A DNA stretch of 12,082 nucleotides from Thermoprotei archaeon (GCA_003661865.1 QMWY01000014.1:1-12082), one strand, 5' to 3'. Numbered from the stretch's first letter, positions 1 through 6,316 are shown. Made by a program: numbers and translations. The notes: generated from the sequence alone by a model not told the origin.

Positions 1-116
1 ACCTCGACATGTTTGCGCAGTTTTCTCACAGCTCTTCTACTTACCTACTTATCCCAGCTCGTCTCTATGACGGGCCAACGCGTATAGGGCTAGCTACCTT
101 ATTGCGGCCCCCGGTA

Positions 117-153
117 GATAAATTAAGTCATGAGCATTAGTGTAGATGGGAGG
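117..153 (+). promoter_or_regulatory. Weak promoter and ribosome site for the RelB-like gene
   Basis: An A/T-rich TATA-like stretch (AAATTAAG, about 119-126) lies some 40 bases before the ATG at 162. A GGGAGG ribosome-binding site sits at 148-153, eight bases before that ATG, and supports it over the in-frame ATG at 174. Placed by eye. Confidence 0.35.
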
Positions 154-161
154 GCCCCGAT

Positions 162-380
162 ATGCCGGCTACTATGGAGAAGATGCTTCTAGAGGAGATC
201 CGTGCTCTTAGGGAGGTGCTGGAGCGTATAGAGCCTCTTCCAGAGGAGCATTTGGTAGGTGTTGAGGAGCCTCTCCCTAACGAGGCTAGGGTTATCGAGG
301 AGTATGAAGCTGAGAAGAAGAGGGGTAGGGTAGAGCTTGTAAAGCTAGAGGATGTTCTGAGAGGCTCTGAAACCCGATGA
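162..380 (+). CDS. RelB-like antitoxin
   Basis: Predicted 72-residue acidic, helical antitoxin that would neutralise the RelE-type toxin encoded immediately downstream. The N-terminal half is a charged helix (EEIRALREVLERIEPL, about residues 11-26). The C-terminus (VELVKLEDVLRG) is the kind of short segment that archaeal RelB-like antitoxins use to wrap the toxin. The stop overlaps the next gene's ATG (ATGA at 377-380), the usual translational coupling of relBE pairs. A GGGAGG site precedes the start. The gene is intact although its toxin partner is broken, so it may now act only as an orphan antitoxin or autorepressor. The family call rests on size, composition and the partner; sequence similarity among such antitoxins is weak. 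Confidence 0.65.
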   Translation: MPATMEKMLLEEIRALREVLERIEPLPEEHLVGVEEPLPNEARVIEEYEAEKKRGRVELVKLEDVLRGSETR

Positions 381-598
381 GATACGAGGTATACCTTACA
401 CGGAAAGCCAAGAAGCAGTTGGATTAATTAGATCAGCAGATCCGGAGGAGAATACTTGAAGCACTGATCACGCTTAGGGACTACAGCTCTACACCGATGC
501 TTGATATAGAGAAGCCTGGGTACGCAGGAATTTTCTCATTACTATACACGCCTTACAATTATATGTTCATGAAGAGCTCTAACATGTTCATCTCCTAA
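377..598 (+). pseudogene. Broken RelE-type toxin
   Basis: RelE toxins are small ribonucleases that cut mRNA on the ribosome. From the ATG at 377 the frame reads MRYEVYLTRKAKKQLD, a typical archaeal RelE opening. It then meets a TAA stop at 425-427 (codon 17), where the family usually has Lys, so one AAA-to-TAA change would explain it. The same frame stays open after the stop with the helix IRRRILEAL, as in RelE, and ends with TAA at 596-598. The C-terminal half (about codons 40-73) is poorly conserved: the Arg-rich beta strands and the catalytic Arg/Tyr/Lys region are not recognisable. The gene overlaps the antitoxin by four bases. Both the stop and the decayed end indicate a dead toxin. Confidence 0.7.
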
Positions 599-634
599 GT
601 ATAGTTCCGTAGGATGGGTTGTATACATGTGGTT

Positions 635-1080
635 TTAGGGTACTACTTCTAGCCATGGTACTCTCCTAAAGTCTTCGTCGAAGGTTGCGATAACCTTTAT
701 ATTGTGATGCTTACATGTGAGGGCTATCTGCGCATCGCTTGGTAATAGCCTGTGTTTCTTCATGATCTCTAGCCATTCACTTAGGCTATGGTAGTCCTCC
801 ACTATCCTCACGTTCGAATCCTTTAACAGGCCTAGCGCTCTGTCAATGTACTCCTCCACATCAGCTTATCCATGCCTCGCTATCACCTTCTAGCAACAAT
901 GAAGATAAGCTCATTGACCACGGTATATGACGTTACGGGGTCCGGTATAGTCTCTAGGAGGTGTTGAGACAGATCAGCATACTCCGTCTCAAACAGGACG
1001 TTGTAGAACACGTTCGTATCTATGAACACTGTGACGTAGCTGCCAGGGTGGCTAAGCCTGGTAATGTGCTTCACCCTCAA
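635..1080 (-). pseudogene. Broken VapC (PIN-domain ribonuclease toxin)
   Basis: VapC toxins are PIN-domain RNases that cleave tRNA or rRNA. The N-terminal half is read down to 883 and contains FIDTNVFYNVLFETEY (first PIN acidic residue) and VVNELIFIVARR (second). A one-base loss next to the last Arg codon (near 885) shifts the frame. The shifted frame reads VIARHG, a TAA stop, then ADVEEYIDRALGLL and the C-terminal half with SDAQIALTC and TFDEDF, the remaining acidic motifs, ending at 635. All four catalytic acidic motifs survive, so the damage looks recent. The most N-terminal start is TTG at 1080, overlapping the antitoxin gene; a start at GTG 1029 would remove the odd first residues. A sequencing error cannot be excluded, but two lesions would be needed. 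Confidence 0.75.
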
Positions 1081-1243
1081 GCTCTTTTAGCTCTTCATAG
1101 GAGGCCTTACCTAGCACACCGCGATACTTAGATAGGTCACGCTTAACAACGACTATGTTGATCTCTTCACCCTCCTCGAGATCCAGCTTATCCAGGGGCT
1201 TCAACACACCGTTCTCGTACCTAGCACGGATAACCCTAGCCAT
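1052..1243 (-). CDS. DUF104 (AF2212-like) antitoxin of a VapBC-type pair
   Basis: A 63-residue protein with the signature opening of the DUF104/AF2212-like antitoxin family: an R-A-R-Y-E-N-G-V-L-K-P-L beta hairpin (residues 6-17), then LDLEEGEEINIVVV (about 20-33). The C-terminal helix (SYEELKELEGEA) would bind the PIN toxin. In archaea this family is paired with VapC, and the broken vapC follows and overlaps its 3' end. The ATG at 1243 is the only sensible start. The gene is intact while its toxin is not. A TATA-like TTTATC at about 1282-1287 would start transcription about 16 bases upstream of the ATG. Confidence 0.8.
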   Translation of the reverse strand: MARVIRARYENGVLKPLDKLDLEEGEEINIVVVKRDLSKYRGVLGKASYEELKELEGEAHYQA

Positions 1244-1448
1244 GCTGCGTAGCCCTCATATAGACAGAGCGGCTAAGCTCTGATAAACTAGTTGCTAACC
1301 CCATAGAGCTGAGGAGTGAGGAGCCACACAAGGGTTTAGCCTCCTGCTCCAGGGGGTAGTCGTGGTTTACGGTGCTCTCTATCTATTTCCTTACCCTGCT
1401 TTTCCGAGCACACTGTACATGTCTGGCGCTGGGCTTCTCGCCGTGGGG
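1244..1448. other. Intergenic stretch between two TA modules
   Basis: About 205 bases with no convincing gene on either strand. It holds the probable promoter of the DUF104 antitoxin (minus strand, TATA-like TTTATC near 1282-1287; a TATATGA closer to the ATG at 1256-1262 is too near to serve). It also carries the region beyond the 3' end of the vapC that ends at 1449. No clear terminator hairpin was seen. Confidence 0.4.
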
Positions 1449-1850
1449 CTAGTCGCCTATGTATATCACGTTGGGGAGGTCTTTGAATAGCCTATCTCCG
1501 GTTACAAGCTCCTCGCCTAGGGTCAGCGCCGCTGCGTACACTACTGCGTCGGCTAGGCTCGGTGTTCGAAGCCTGTTTTTCTTAGCGTATTCGTATAGCT
1601 CTAGGTAGGTTTTGGCTGCTCTAAGCGATAGCTCGGTATCTATAGGTACAATCCTTGTCCTAGTCTCTATGAATAGGAGTCTCTTCCTGACCTCATCTAC
1701 AGCATATCCTTCGCGCATGTACTTCCTCGCGATCTCTGCCAGCACGATCGATGGGGTGAAGCCCCCTCTTCGCAGAAGCGCTCTTACCCTCTCACCCTTT
1801 CTAGAGCCCCTGAAGTACTCTATCCATGCATACGTATCGTAGACTACCAC
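1449..1850 (-). CDS. vapC: VapC toxin, PIN-domain ribonuclease
   Basis: A 133-residue PIN-domain RNase, predicted to be the toxin of a VapBC pair. The catalytic acidic residues are all present: D5 in VVYDTYAW, E39 in IVLAEIARKY, D101 in SLADAVVYAAAL and D119 in LVTGDRLF. Length is normal for VapC. The start is a GTG at 1850 that overlaps the last codons of the upstream antitoxin gene by seven bases, the usual coupling. Expression should be driven by the promoter upstream of the antitoxin. Substrate RNA cannot be told from sequence. Confidence 0.88.
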   Translation of the reverse strand: MVVYDTYAWIEYFRGSRKGERVRALLRRGGFTPSIVLAEIARKYMREGYAVDEVRKRLLFIETRTRIVPIDTELSLRAAKTYLELYEYAKKNRLRTPSLADAVVYAAALTLGEELVTGDRLFKDLPNVIYIGD

Positions 1851-2053
1851 TCCCGATCCTCCATCCTATCCCTCTCGCTAAACGGGGATACCCTACCCCT
1901 ATCAACACCAAACATATCCTCAGGAAGCCCCAGCTCCCTCAGCACAAGCTTCTCGATAACCTCATCAAAGCTCCGCGCCCCCAACCTCCTCTTCAGCTTC
2001 TCTAGAGCACGATAAGTCTCGTCCCGAACCTGTATAGTTCTAGGCATAGGCAC
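1844..2053 (-). CDS. vapB: VapB antitoxin, ribbon-helix-helix type
   Basis: A 69-residue antitoxin. The N-terminal strand TIQVRDETYRALEKLK (residues 5-20) followed by SFDEVIEKLV (28-37) is the ribbon-helix-helix pattern of the archaeal VapB family once called DUF217. This domain dimerises and binds the module's own promoter. The C-terminal tail (residues 45-69) is charged, with a DRMEDREW end, and should be the toxin-binding part. The first codon is GTG at 2053; ATG at 2047 is an equally good alternative. It overlaps vapC by seven bases. Tandem 7-base repeats by its TATA box are a likely operator. Confidence 0.82.
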   Translation of the reverse strand: MPMPRTIQVRDETYRALEKLKRRLGARSFDEVIEKLVLRELGLPEDMFGVDRGRVSPFSERDRMEDREW

Positions 2054-2061
2054 ACCGAGCT

Positions 2062-2087
2062 ACAGACTACAGATCACAGACTATAAG
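2062..2087 (-). promoter_or_regulatory. vapBC promoter with three tandem 7-base repeats
   Basis: A TATA box (CTTATAG on the minus strand, 2081-2087) lies about 30 bases before the vapB start. Abutting it downstream, on the plus strand, are three adjacent 7-mers: ACAGACT (2062-2068), ACAGATC (2069-2075) and ACAGACT (2076-2082). They cover the space between TATA box and transcription start, where a ribbon-helix-helix repressor would block transcription. The repeats are seen directly; the operator role is inferred. Confidence 0.45.
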
Positions 2088-2218
2088 TTTAGCCGGTAGC
2101 ACAGCGCCCGCATAACGGGTACAGCGTAATAGGCTAGCTATCCACAGTGTTCCCAGACCTTAGTAAAACCTAGCTTGTGAACAGCCATCTCCTTGCATCA
2201 ATTTACTAGCTTCATAAC

Positions 2219-2227
2219 CGTTTAAAT
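2219..2227 (+). promoter_or_regulatory. TATA box for the 2252 antitoxin-like pseudogene
   Basis: CGTTTAAAT at 2219-2227 is centred about 29 bases before the ATG at 2252, the distance expected for an archaeal promoter with a nearly leaderless mRNA. Confidence 0.4.
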
Positions 2228-2251
2228 GGGGTTGAGGAGTAGGGTGTTGCG

Positions 2252-2447
2252 ATGGGTGTTTCAATGTCGGGTATCGGTGTTGAGGAGCTTAGGAGGATCG
2301 TGAGGGAAGAGGTTAGAAGAGCCCTCCTAGAGTTTCTCATTGAGCTGCTACCCATGGTTAGTGAGGATGAGCAGAGAGATAGAAGAGGTTGCCGGTAGGC
2401 CCGAGGATTATCAAGAGGAGGAGTTTGTGGATTGGAGTGGCAGGTGA
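2252..2447 (+). pseudogene. Frameshifted antitoxin-like gene
   Basis: From ATG 2252 the protein reads GIGVEELRRIVREEVRRALL and on to LPMVSEDEQR, then runs out of frame to a TAG at 2396. Reading two bases differently at the AGAGAG tract (about 2372-2378) restores EIEEVAGRPEDYQEEEFVDW and ends at TGA 2445-2447. The rebuilt 65-residue acidic, all-helical protein resembles small archaeal antitoxins with an amphipathic helix followed by an acidic tail. Loss of one AG unit from an (AG)n run explains the lesion. Its stop overlaps the start of the next broken gene (GTGA), so the two were an operon. I infer a TA antitoxin from layout and composition; I cannot name the family. Confidence 0.5.
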
Positions 2448-2709
2448 AGAGACTTGTTACCGCTAATAGAGAGGTACAGGGATGGTTCTCGGAGATAGCG
2501 ATGTGTACAGGTTCATAGTGGGGAAGTTCGGAGAGCTGACCGTAAGCGCTAGGCATTACATGGATCTTCTTGAGGAGGCTGATTCCGAGTACCCTAGGTA
2601 CCTCAGCACACTGCATGAATCCATACCTACTTAGTTAGGTATGAGTCAAGTAGCAAGGGCAAAGCTGCGAAGGGATATAAGTATGGATGGCGATATCTCT
2701 GTTAACTAG
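2444..2709 (+). pseudogene. Broken helical gene, partner of the 2252 antitoxin-like gene
   Basis: Starts at GTG 2444, overlapping the previous stop as GTGA. A consistent protein can be rebuilt only by changing frame twice: VKR, then DLLPLIERYRD (frame of 2451), then VLGDSDVYRFIVGKFGEL and SARHYMDLLEEADSEYPRYL (frame of 2482). A TAG at 2632-2634 interrupts it, and the same frame stays open as LGMSQVARAKLRRDISMDG to a TAG at 2707-2709. The lesions are a likely loss of GA in GAAGAGAC, an extra G near 2484, and the stop. The product was roughly 85-90 residues, mostly helical. The position after an antitoxin-like gene suggests a toxin, but I do not recognise the family. Confidence 0.45.
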
Positions 2710-2728
2710 AGGCGCCCCCGACCGGTAG

Positions 2729-2785
2729 CCCGTAGGGGGTGTGATAGGGCTAGACCCGTTATAGGTCCGTAGGACTCCCTACGGG
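2729..2785 (+). repeat. Mutually exclusive hairpins built from CCGTAGG copies
   Basis: CCCGTAGGG (2729-2737) is the exact reverse complement of CCCTACGGG (2777-2785). Between them, CCGTAGG (2767-2773) is also the reverse complement of CCTACGG (2778-2784), making a tight 7-base-pair stem with a four-base loop. The 3' arm can pair with either 5' arm, so two structures compete. It lies between a plus-strand pseudogene and the 3' end of a minus-strand pseudogene, so it could be a terminator, a small RNA or the end of a decayed mobile element. The complementarity is seen directly; the function is unknown. Confidence 0.45.
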
Positions 2786-2810
2786 TAGGGATGTTTGGGC
2801 GTTCTCCTCT

Positions 2811-3359
2811 TCACAATCTCCATACCTGTGGTACCTTCTGTAGCTGCTCCCCGAGTATGCTCCTGGTGTAGTTCGCTATGTTGTCGCTTATCTTCACAAC
2901 AGTTCTTAGAAAGACCATTGTTAGGCCTGCTCTATGCACCTTCTCTATGAGTTCCCTACTGGGTTTCTTGAGCGTGCTCTCCAGCAGTACGAGTGGGATG
3001 TTCTTGAGGTAGCTACTGATTTTTGCTACTGCTCGTGGTGTGGTACTGGTAGGTGTTATCATCTACTATGCATGCTATGATAGCCGATTCCCTTCTATGC
3101 ACGGCTTCTACGGCGCTGTCTAGCCTAGCAGATACCCTGAGACTGGCAATAACGCGTTCGTCTATCAACTTGTTGATCACCCTGAGCATCTTGGGTACAT
3201 ACACCCTTTCTGCGAGCCGAGCTTCCTCATATGCTTAAAGAAGTTGGAGTAGCTAATGAGAACGCTCTGAGCATCGATAGGCGTAGCGGTGATGCCGAAC
3301 ACCTCTAATCTGTAGCAACCGCTCCTATCTATAGCAACGATATACCTCCTCGAACCCAC
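2811..3359 (-). pseudogene. Decayed gene of unknown family
   Basis: Three adjoining frames on the minus strand join into one protein of about 180 residues. Frame one starts at GTG 3359 (RRYIVAIDRSGCYRLEVFGI, then SYSNFFKHMRKLGSQK). A G lost in AAAGGG near 3205 moves to the second frame (VYVPKMLRVINKLIDERVIA, DSAVEAVHRRESAIIACIVD). A second shift near 3040 leads to the third (AVAKISSYLKNIPLVLLEST, GLTMVFLRTVVKISDNIANY), ending at 2811. The alternation of strands and helices reads like a real folded protein. The opening IVAIDRSG-like strand hints at an RNase H-like or nucleotide-binding fold, but that is a guess. I do not recognise the family. The minus-strand frame upstream (3362-3490) carries another coding-like piece and may be its lost N-terminal part. 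Confidence 0.5.
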
Positions 3360-3879
3360 GGCTAGAACACCTGGTCTATGTGCAGATGCCTAAGCTTATA
3401 GAACTTCCTATGCAGCTTTCTCTCAGCCCATACCCTAGCCGCTTCACTACCTCTGTAAGACTGATGGGTTTTCCTCAACAGCTCTACACATCACCCTCGG
3501 ATGGTCTCAGGTTTCTAAGTCTTAATAGCCCATCTCCTGCATGCCCAATCAACTATACATCCATAGCCCCCCCTACCACCGCATCACCTCCTCAACAGTT
3601 CCTGACAACAAACGGCAAGATGCAGCCACACCCCGATAAACTCGCCTTTGTAGGTAATGGTAGTCCTCGCGATCCCGAGAGATTTACGGAGATGCTGAGA
3701 TTGTCGAAGAACCTATGGATATAGGGTCTCAGAGAGTAATGCTGCGTATAGAGCTGGTTAAAGTACTAGGGACTGTGGTCTACGGGCCAAGGATCGATCG
3801 AGTCGCGCGATTAAGCTCTCGGAGAACTAGAAGAGTTGCCGTTTCGGCATGCGGTCCTGTGTATAGACTGTGCTAATCT
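3360..3879. other. Degenerate stretch without an intact gene
   Basis: No intact gene is convincing here. On the minus strand, 3362-3490 is open and basic (AARVWAERKLHRKFYKLRHL), and 3500-3720 gives short coding-like pieces in different frames (EDYHYLQRRVYRGVAASCRL; TITYKGEFIGVWLHLAVCC), suggesting that the pseudogene ending at 2811 once extended further or that another gene decayed here. On the plus strand, a 53-codon frame from ATG 3715 to TAA 3876 (QRVMLRIELVKVLGTVVYG) stops just before the convergent TOPRIM gene; it has no clear start signal and no family match that I recognise. Confidence 0.4.
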
Positions 3880-4545
3880 TCAAGACCTCTGAGGTCTAGA
3901 TGCGAATAGAAGCTCTATCATGCAGGCTATGTGTTTGAAGCACTCTCTAAGTGTGTTGGGTGTTGCCCTATCTATCAGCTTGAGAAGCTCGTCTCTTCCC
4001 ACGGCTTCCTCTGCTAATCTTAGGTTGGCTACGCGGGAGCTATCCACGGCTCCTAGTCGCTGGGCTAGTAGAAGCCCGTGGTCGTGTATGCTGTGCCTTT
4101 CAAAGGAGTAGCTGTACACTCCATTTACCGCTATTAGGAGTTCTATACTTCGGGGACCGGAGATCCCGACTCGGTATAGCTGGTTGCAGACCTCCTCGGT
4201 TACATCAACAGCTATACCCCTAGACTTGAGGCTATGCAGTATGCTCTTCACCCTCTCGATAGGTGTCATCTCCTCTCCGTCTACTATCACTCCGATTCTC
4301 CTAACCTTCCTACTGATCACGATGATCAGTGATAGAACCACGGCTGCCACATCGTAGATATGGGGTAAGCCTCCACACTCAGTAACTCCTATGGGAACCG
4401 CTACCTCTATACCCAGCTTCTCTACAAGCTTCTTGAACACCTTCTCTTCGGTAACCCCTTCGCAGAGCACTATGCTGCTAAGCCCCCTAAGCCTCCTGAA
4501 TACGAATGCATCAAACGATTCATCTCTAGATAACTGGTACATCAT
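3880..4545 (-). CDS. TOPRIM-domain protein paired with an ABC ATPase (DUF3226-like)
   Basis: Predicted metal-dependent nuclease or nucleotidyl-processing protein of the TOPRIM fold. Residues are numbered from the longer GTG start at 4554. The pattern is VLCEGVTEEKVFKKL with the TOPRIM Glu at E32, GVTECGG at 56-62, then IGVIVDGEE with D92 and E94 in place of the classic DxD. This order matches DUF3226-type archaeal TOPRIM proteins and the TOPRIM half of OLD nucleases. The C-terminal half (residues 110-224) is helical with His-rich SFERHSIHDHG at 150-160. I prefer ATG 4545 because AGGTGG at 4551-4556 lies five bases before it. It begins about 20 bases after the stop of the ATPase gene, so the two form one operon and probably one complex. 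It may be antiviral; the target is unknown. Confidence 0.72.
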   Translation of the reverse strand: MMYQLSRDESFDAFVFRRLRGLSSIVLCEGVTEEKVFKKLVEKLGIEVAVPIGVTECGGLPHIYDVAAVVLSLIIVISRKVRRIGVIVDGEEMTPIERVKSILHSLKSRGIAVDVTEEVCNQLYRVGISGPRSIELLIAVNGVYSYSFERHSIHDHGLLLAQRLGAVDSSRVANLRLAEEAVGRDELLKLIDRATPNTLRECFKHIACMIELLFASRPQRS

Positions 4546-4567
4546 CGCTACCACCTGGGGCGGGGCG

Positions 4568-5710
4568 CTAGATTACGTAGAGGAAGCGTGGGTCGAGCCC
4601 GAGCTTCTCTAGAACCTCGCTATCTATGGAGCTTAGCCTCCTGCTCCTCAGCTCTCCATCGCTGGACCTCTCTATGAAGTGTATGGATAGCTCTAGCCCT
4701 AGGTCTCTACAAAGCCTCCTAGCTATCCTCACAAGCTCTATGCTATGGCTAGAGACTATGACCTGGCTACCCATATCCTTAGCTAGGCGTAGAACAAAGC
4801 CTAGGTAGCTAGCGAGGCCCGTGGGATGCATATGGCTCTCGGGGTCCTCTAGGAGGATCACCCTAGGTCTATACGCCAAGAGCATTAGCCCCGTAACCAC
4901 ACTCATCTTAGCCCCGTCGCCCAGGTCATCGATCCTGACACTGGTCTTGGAGAGCTGGAGCGAGAGCACGTACTCGCTCCCCATGGGTATGTAGGTGAGC
5001 CCCTCCGCATCGGGCTCGAACTCCTCTCTAAGCACCTCCACGATCCTCTTATCAAGCCTCTTAGCAGCGACCATGCGCCAGCAGCTCCTCTCAATACTCC
5101 TCAGCCTAGTTAGGGCACGGGTATCGATCAGCGCAACACCCCCGAGCAGATCGGCTAGGGTCTTTAACGCATGGGACTCCAAGATCCTGCCCTTATCAAC
5201 GAAGAGTGTATTCACCGCCTCTCCTGAATAGATGTATACCCTGTTTAGGGATAGGCATGAGTAGCTACGCCCTTCGGGTAGCCCGAGCCTCACAGCGGTT
5301 TCCCTATCGAGCCTTAATAGTGCGCATGGATCACGCACGCTCCCCGTGAGTATGAACCTGTACCTAGCATCACCGATCCCGAGATCTATGGCTATATCTC
5401 TAGAGGTGTCCATAGAGAACCATAGCGCCTCTCTCGAACTGTTCCAATTCCCCGAGCCTCCACGCCTACTGATCACATAGTCGAGCCTCTTAACATCGTA
5501 TATAGGATCTGAGGAGCTGACCCATGAGGAGGCTATGTATATCGCCTCGAGCACCGTTGACTTGCCACTACCGTTCTTACCCAGCAGAATGCTTACCTGG
5601 CTTAGACCTTCTACAGAGCCGCGGGCAACACCGCGCAGGTTCTCGATAGTGATCGATCTTATCATCTCTAGACCCCGTATCCACACCTCTCTATACCTAG
5701 CCCAGGTCAT
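4568..5710 (-). CDS. SMC/OLD-like ABC ATPase of a two-gene TOPRIM system
   Basis: A 380-residue ATPase of the AAA_15/AAA_21 (ABC, SMC-like) class that would sense or clamp DNA or another trigger and control its partner nuclease. Seen: IRSITIENLRGV (17-28); Walker A GKNGSGKST at 44-52; a DLGDGAKMS segment at 262-270 in the signature-motif place; Walker B VILLEDPESHMHP at 284-296, with D289 and E291; and H-loop VIVSSHS ending at 323. The middle (about 60-255) is a variable insertion without a long coiled coil. There is no fused TOPRIM domain; that activity is supplied by the next gene 13-22 bases downstream, as in split OLD and PARIS layouts. ATG 5710 lies where transcription should begin for the TATA box at 5729-5736, so a leaderless mRNA is likely; ATG 5665 is a possible internal start. 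Confidence 0.82.
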   Translation of the reverse strand: MTWARYREVWIRGLEMIRSITIENLRGVARGSVEGLSQVSILLGKNGSGKSTVLEAIYIASSWVSSSDPIYDVKRLDYVISRRGGSGNWNSSREALWFSMDTSRDIAIDLGIGDARYRFILTGSVRDPCALLRLDRETAVRLGLPEGRSYSCLSLNRVYIYSGEAVNTLFVDKGRILESHALKTLADLLGGVALIDTRALTRLRSIERSCWRMVAAKRLDKRIVEVLREEFEPDAEGLTYIPMGSEYVLSLQLSKTSVRIDDLGDGAKMSVVTGLMLLAYRPRVILLEDPESHMHPTGLASYLGFVLRLAKDMGSQVIVSSHSIELVRIARRLCRDLGLELSIHFIERSSDGELRSRRLSSIDSEVLEKLGLDPRFLYVI

Positions 5711-5728
5711 ATAGCTGGATGGGTATAG

Positions 5729-5736
5729 GTATATAC
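5729..5736 (-). promoter_or_regulatory. TATA box of the ATPase-TOPRIM operon
   Basis: GTATATAC at 5729-5736 (self-complementary) is centred about 23 bases upstream of the ATG at 5710. This predicts initiation at or next to the start codon, the common leaderless arrangement in crenarchaea. Confidence 0.5.
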
Positions 5737-5924
5737 AGCCCCTTCACCTACCTAGCAGTGCTTGGCGTACCGGTTACAGATGCGAGGATTCGTGGAGAAA
5801 CGGGTGTTTCCAGTGCGATAGGGAGGGTGTTGAAGGGCCTAGGTACCGGGTTAGGGTTCCGTGCAGAAGCTCTTCAGCAGGTGGCTATACCATAGTCGTG
5901 GTTGTGGAGAAGACTTCTACGTGC

Positions 5925-6254
5925 CTACTCCCGATAACCGTGTGGCCTGAGAAGCTCCCTTAGCTTCTCAACACCTTCTCTATCTAGCAGAACCTCGATA
6001 TCGGTGATACCGCCTCTTCCAACACCTATGATCACCTTTGCATCCACCTCTATGTAGTGCTCACCCCTTCCCAGAACCACGTATATCGAGCCCCTATCCA
6101 GCCACAGGTCAACGGTAGCCATACCCGATACCCGTACACCCTCCCCCACAGTCATACCGTAGTCCTCACCATACGAATACGACTCCTCTACCCCAGTACT
6201 AACACCGTGATCCCCAGGTCTACGCATCGCAGAGACCAGGTACTCCGAAACCAT
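5925..6254 (-). CDS. Hypothetical small beta-rich protein
   Basis: I do not recognise this protein. From ATG 6254 it has 109 residues: a short N-terminal part (MVSEYLVSAMRRPG), a Gly/Tyr/Ser-rich link, then alternating strands (MATVDLWLDRGSIYVVLGRG, HYIEVDAKVIIGV) and an amphipathic C-terminal helix (LLDREGVEKLRELLRPHG). The strand order with a final helix suggests a small alpha+beta domain. The frame is open to 6365, but ATG 6254 is favoured because GGGGAG lies four bases before it (6259-6264) and a TATA box lies at about 6308-6315, which predicts a 30-base leader. No membrane segment or signal peptide is needed with this start. It is transcribed in the same direction as the ATPase operon but is separated from it by over 200 bases. 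Confidence 0.6.
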   Translation of the reverse strand: MVSEYLVSAMRRPGDHGVSTGVEESYSYGEDYGMTVGEGVRVSGMATVDLWLDRGSIYVVLGRGEHYIEVDAKVIIGVGRGGITDIEVLLDREGVEKLRELLRPHGYRE

Positions 6255-6304
6255 GCAGCTCCCCACCACAGCCCTTACATACCTACCTAGGGGAAAAGCT
6301 GTAA

Positions 6305-6316
6305 CTATACATAAAG
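6305..6316 (-). promoter_or_regulatory. TATA box of the 5925-6254 gene
   Basis: The minus strand reads CTTTATGTATAG at 6305-6316. Initiation about 26 bases downstream would give a leader of about 30 bases that includes the GGGGAG ribosome site at 6259-6264. Confidence 0.45.

Noticed and set aside
1..29. Minus-strand GTG at 29 opening a frame (MRKLRKHVE) that leaves the window
   Set aside because: Only nine codons are visible, the ribosome site is weak and no clear TATA box precedes it at the right distance. It could be a real gene start but cannot be supported from this window.
811..822. CGTTCGAATCC resembling a tRNA T-loop
   Set aside because: It lies inside the vapC pseudogene, and no acceptor or anticodon stem can be formed around it.
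3380..3724. Plus-strand frame of 114 codons
   Set aside because: Rich in Pro, Ser and Thr, with no ribosome site or domain. It lies opposite coding-like minus-strand fragments, so it is probably their shadow.
3715..3876. Plus-strand frame of 53 codons (QRVMLRIELVKVLGTVVYG)
   Set aside because: Hydrophobic pattern is plausible for a protein piece, but no start signal, promoter or known family; kept only as a remark in the gap description.
5719..5895. Plus-strand frame of 58 codons (YLAVLGVPVTDARIRGETGV)
   Set aside because: Reads somewhat protein-like and begins with ATG, but it overlaps the promoter of the ATPase operon on the other strand and has no ribosome site or promoter of its own. 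Possible remnant.
6057..6290. Plus-strand frame of 77 codons
   Set aside because: His/Pro/Thr-rich sequence antisense to the 5925-6254 gene, which has a promoter and a ribosome site.
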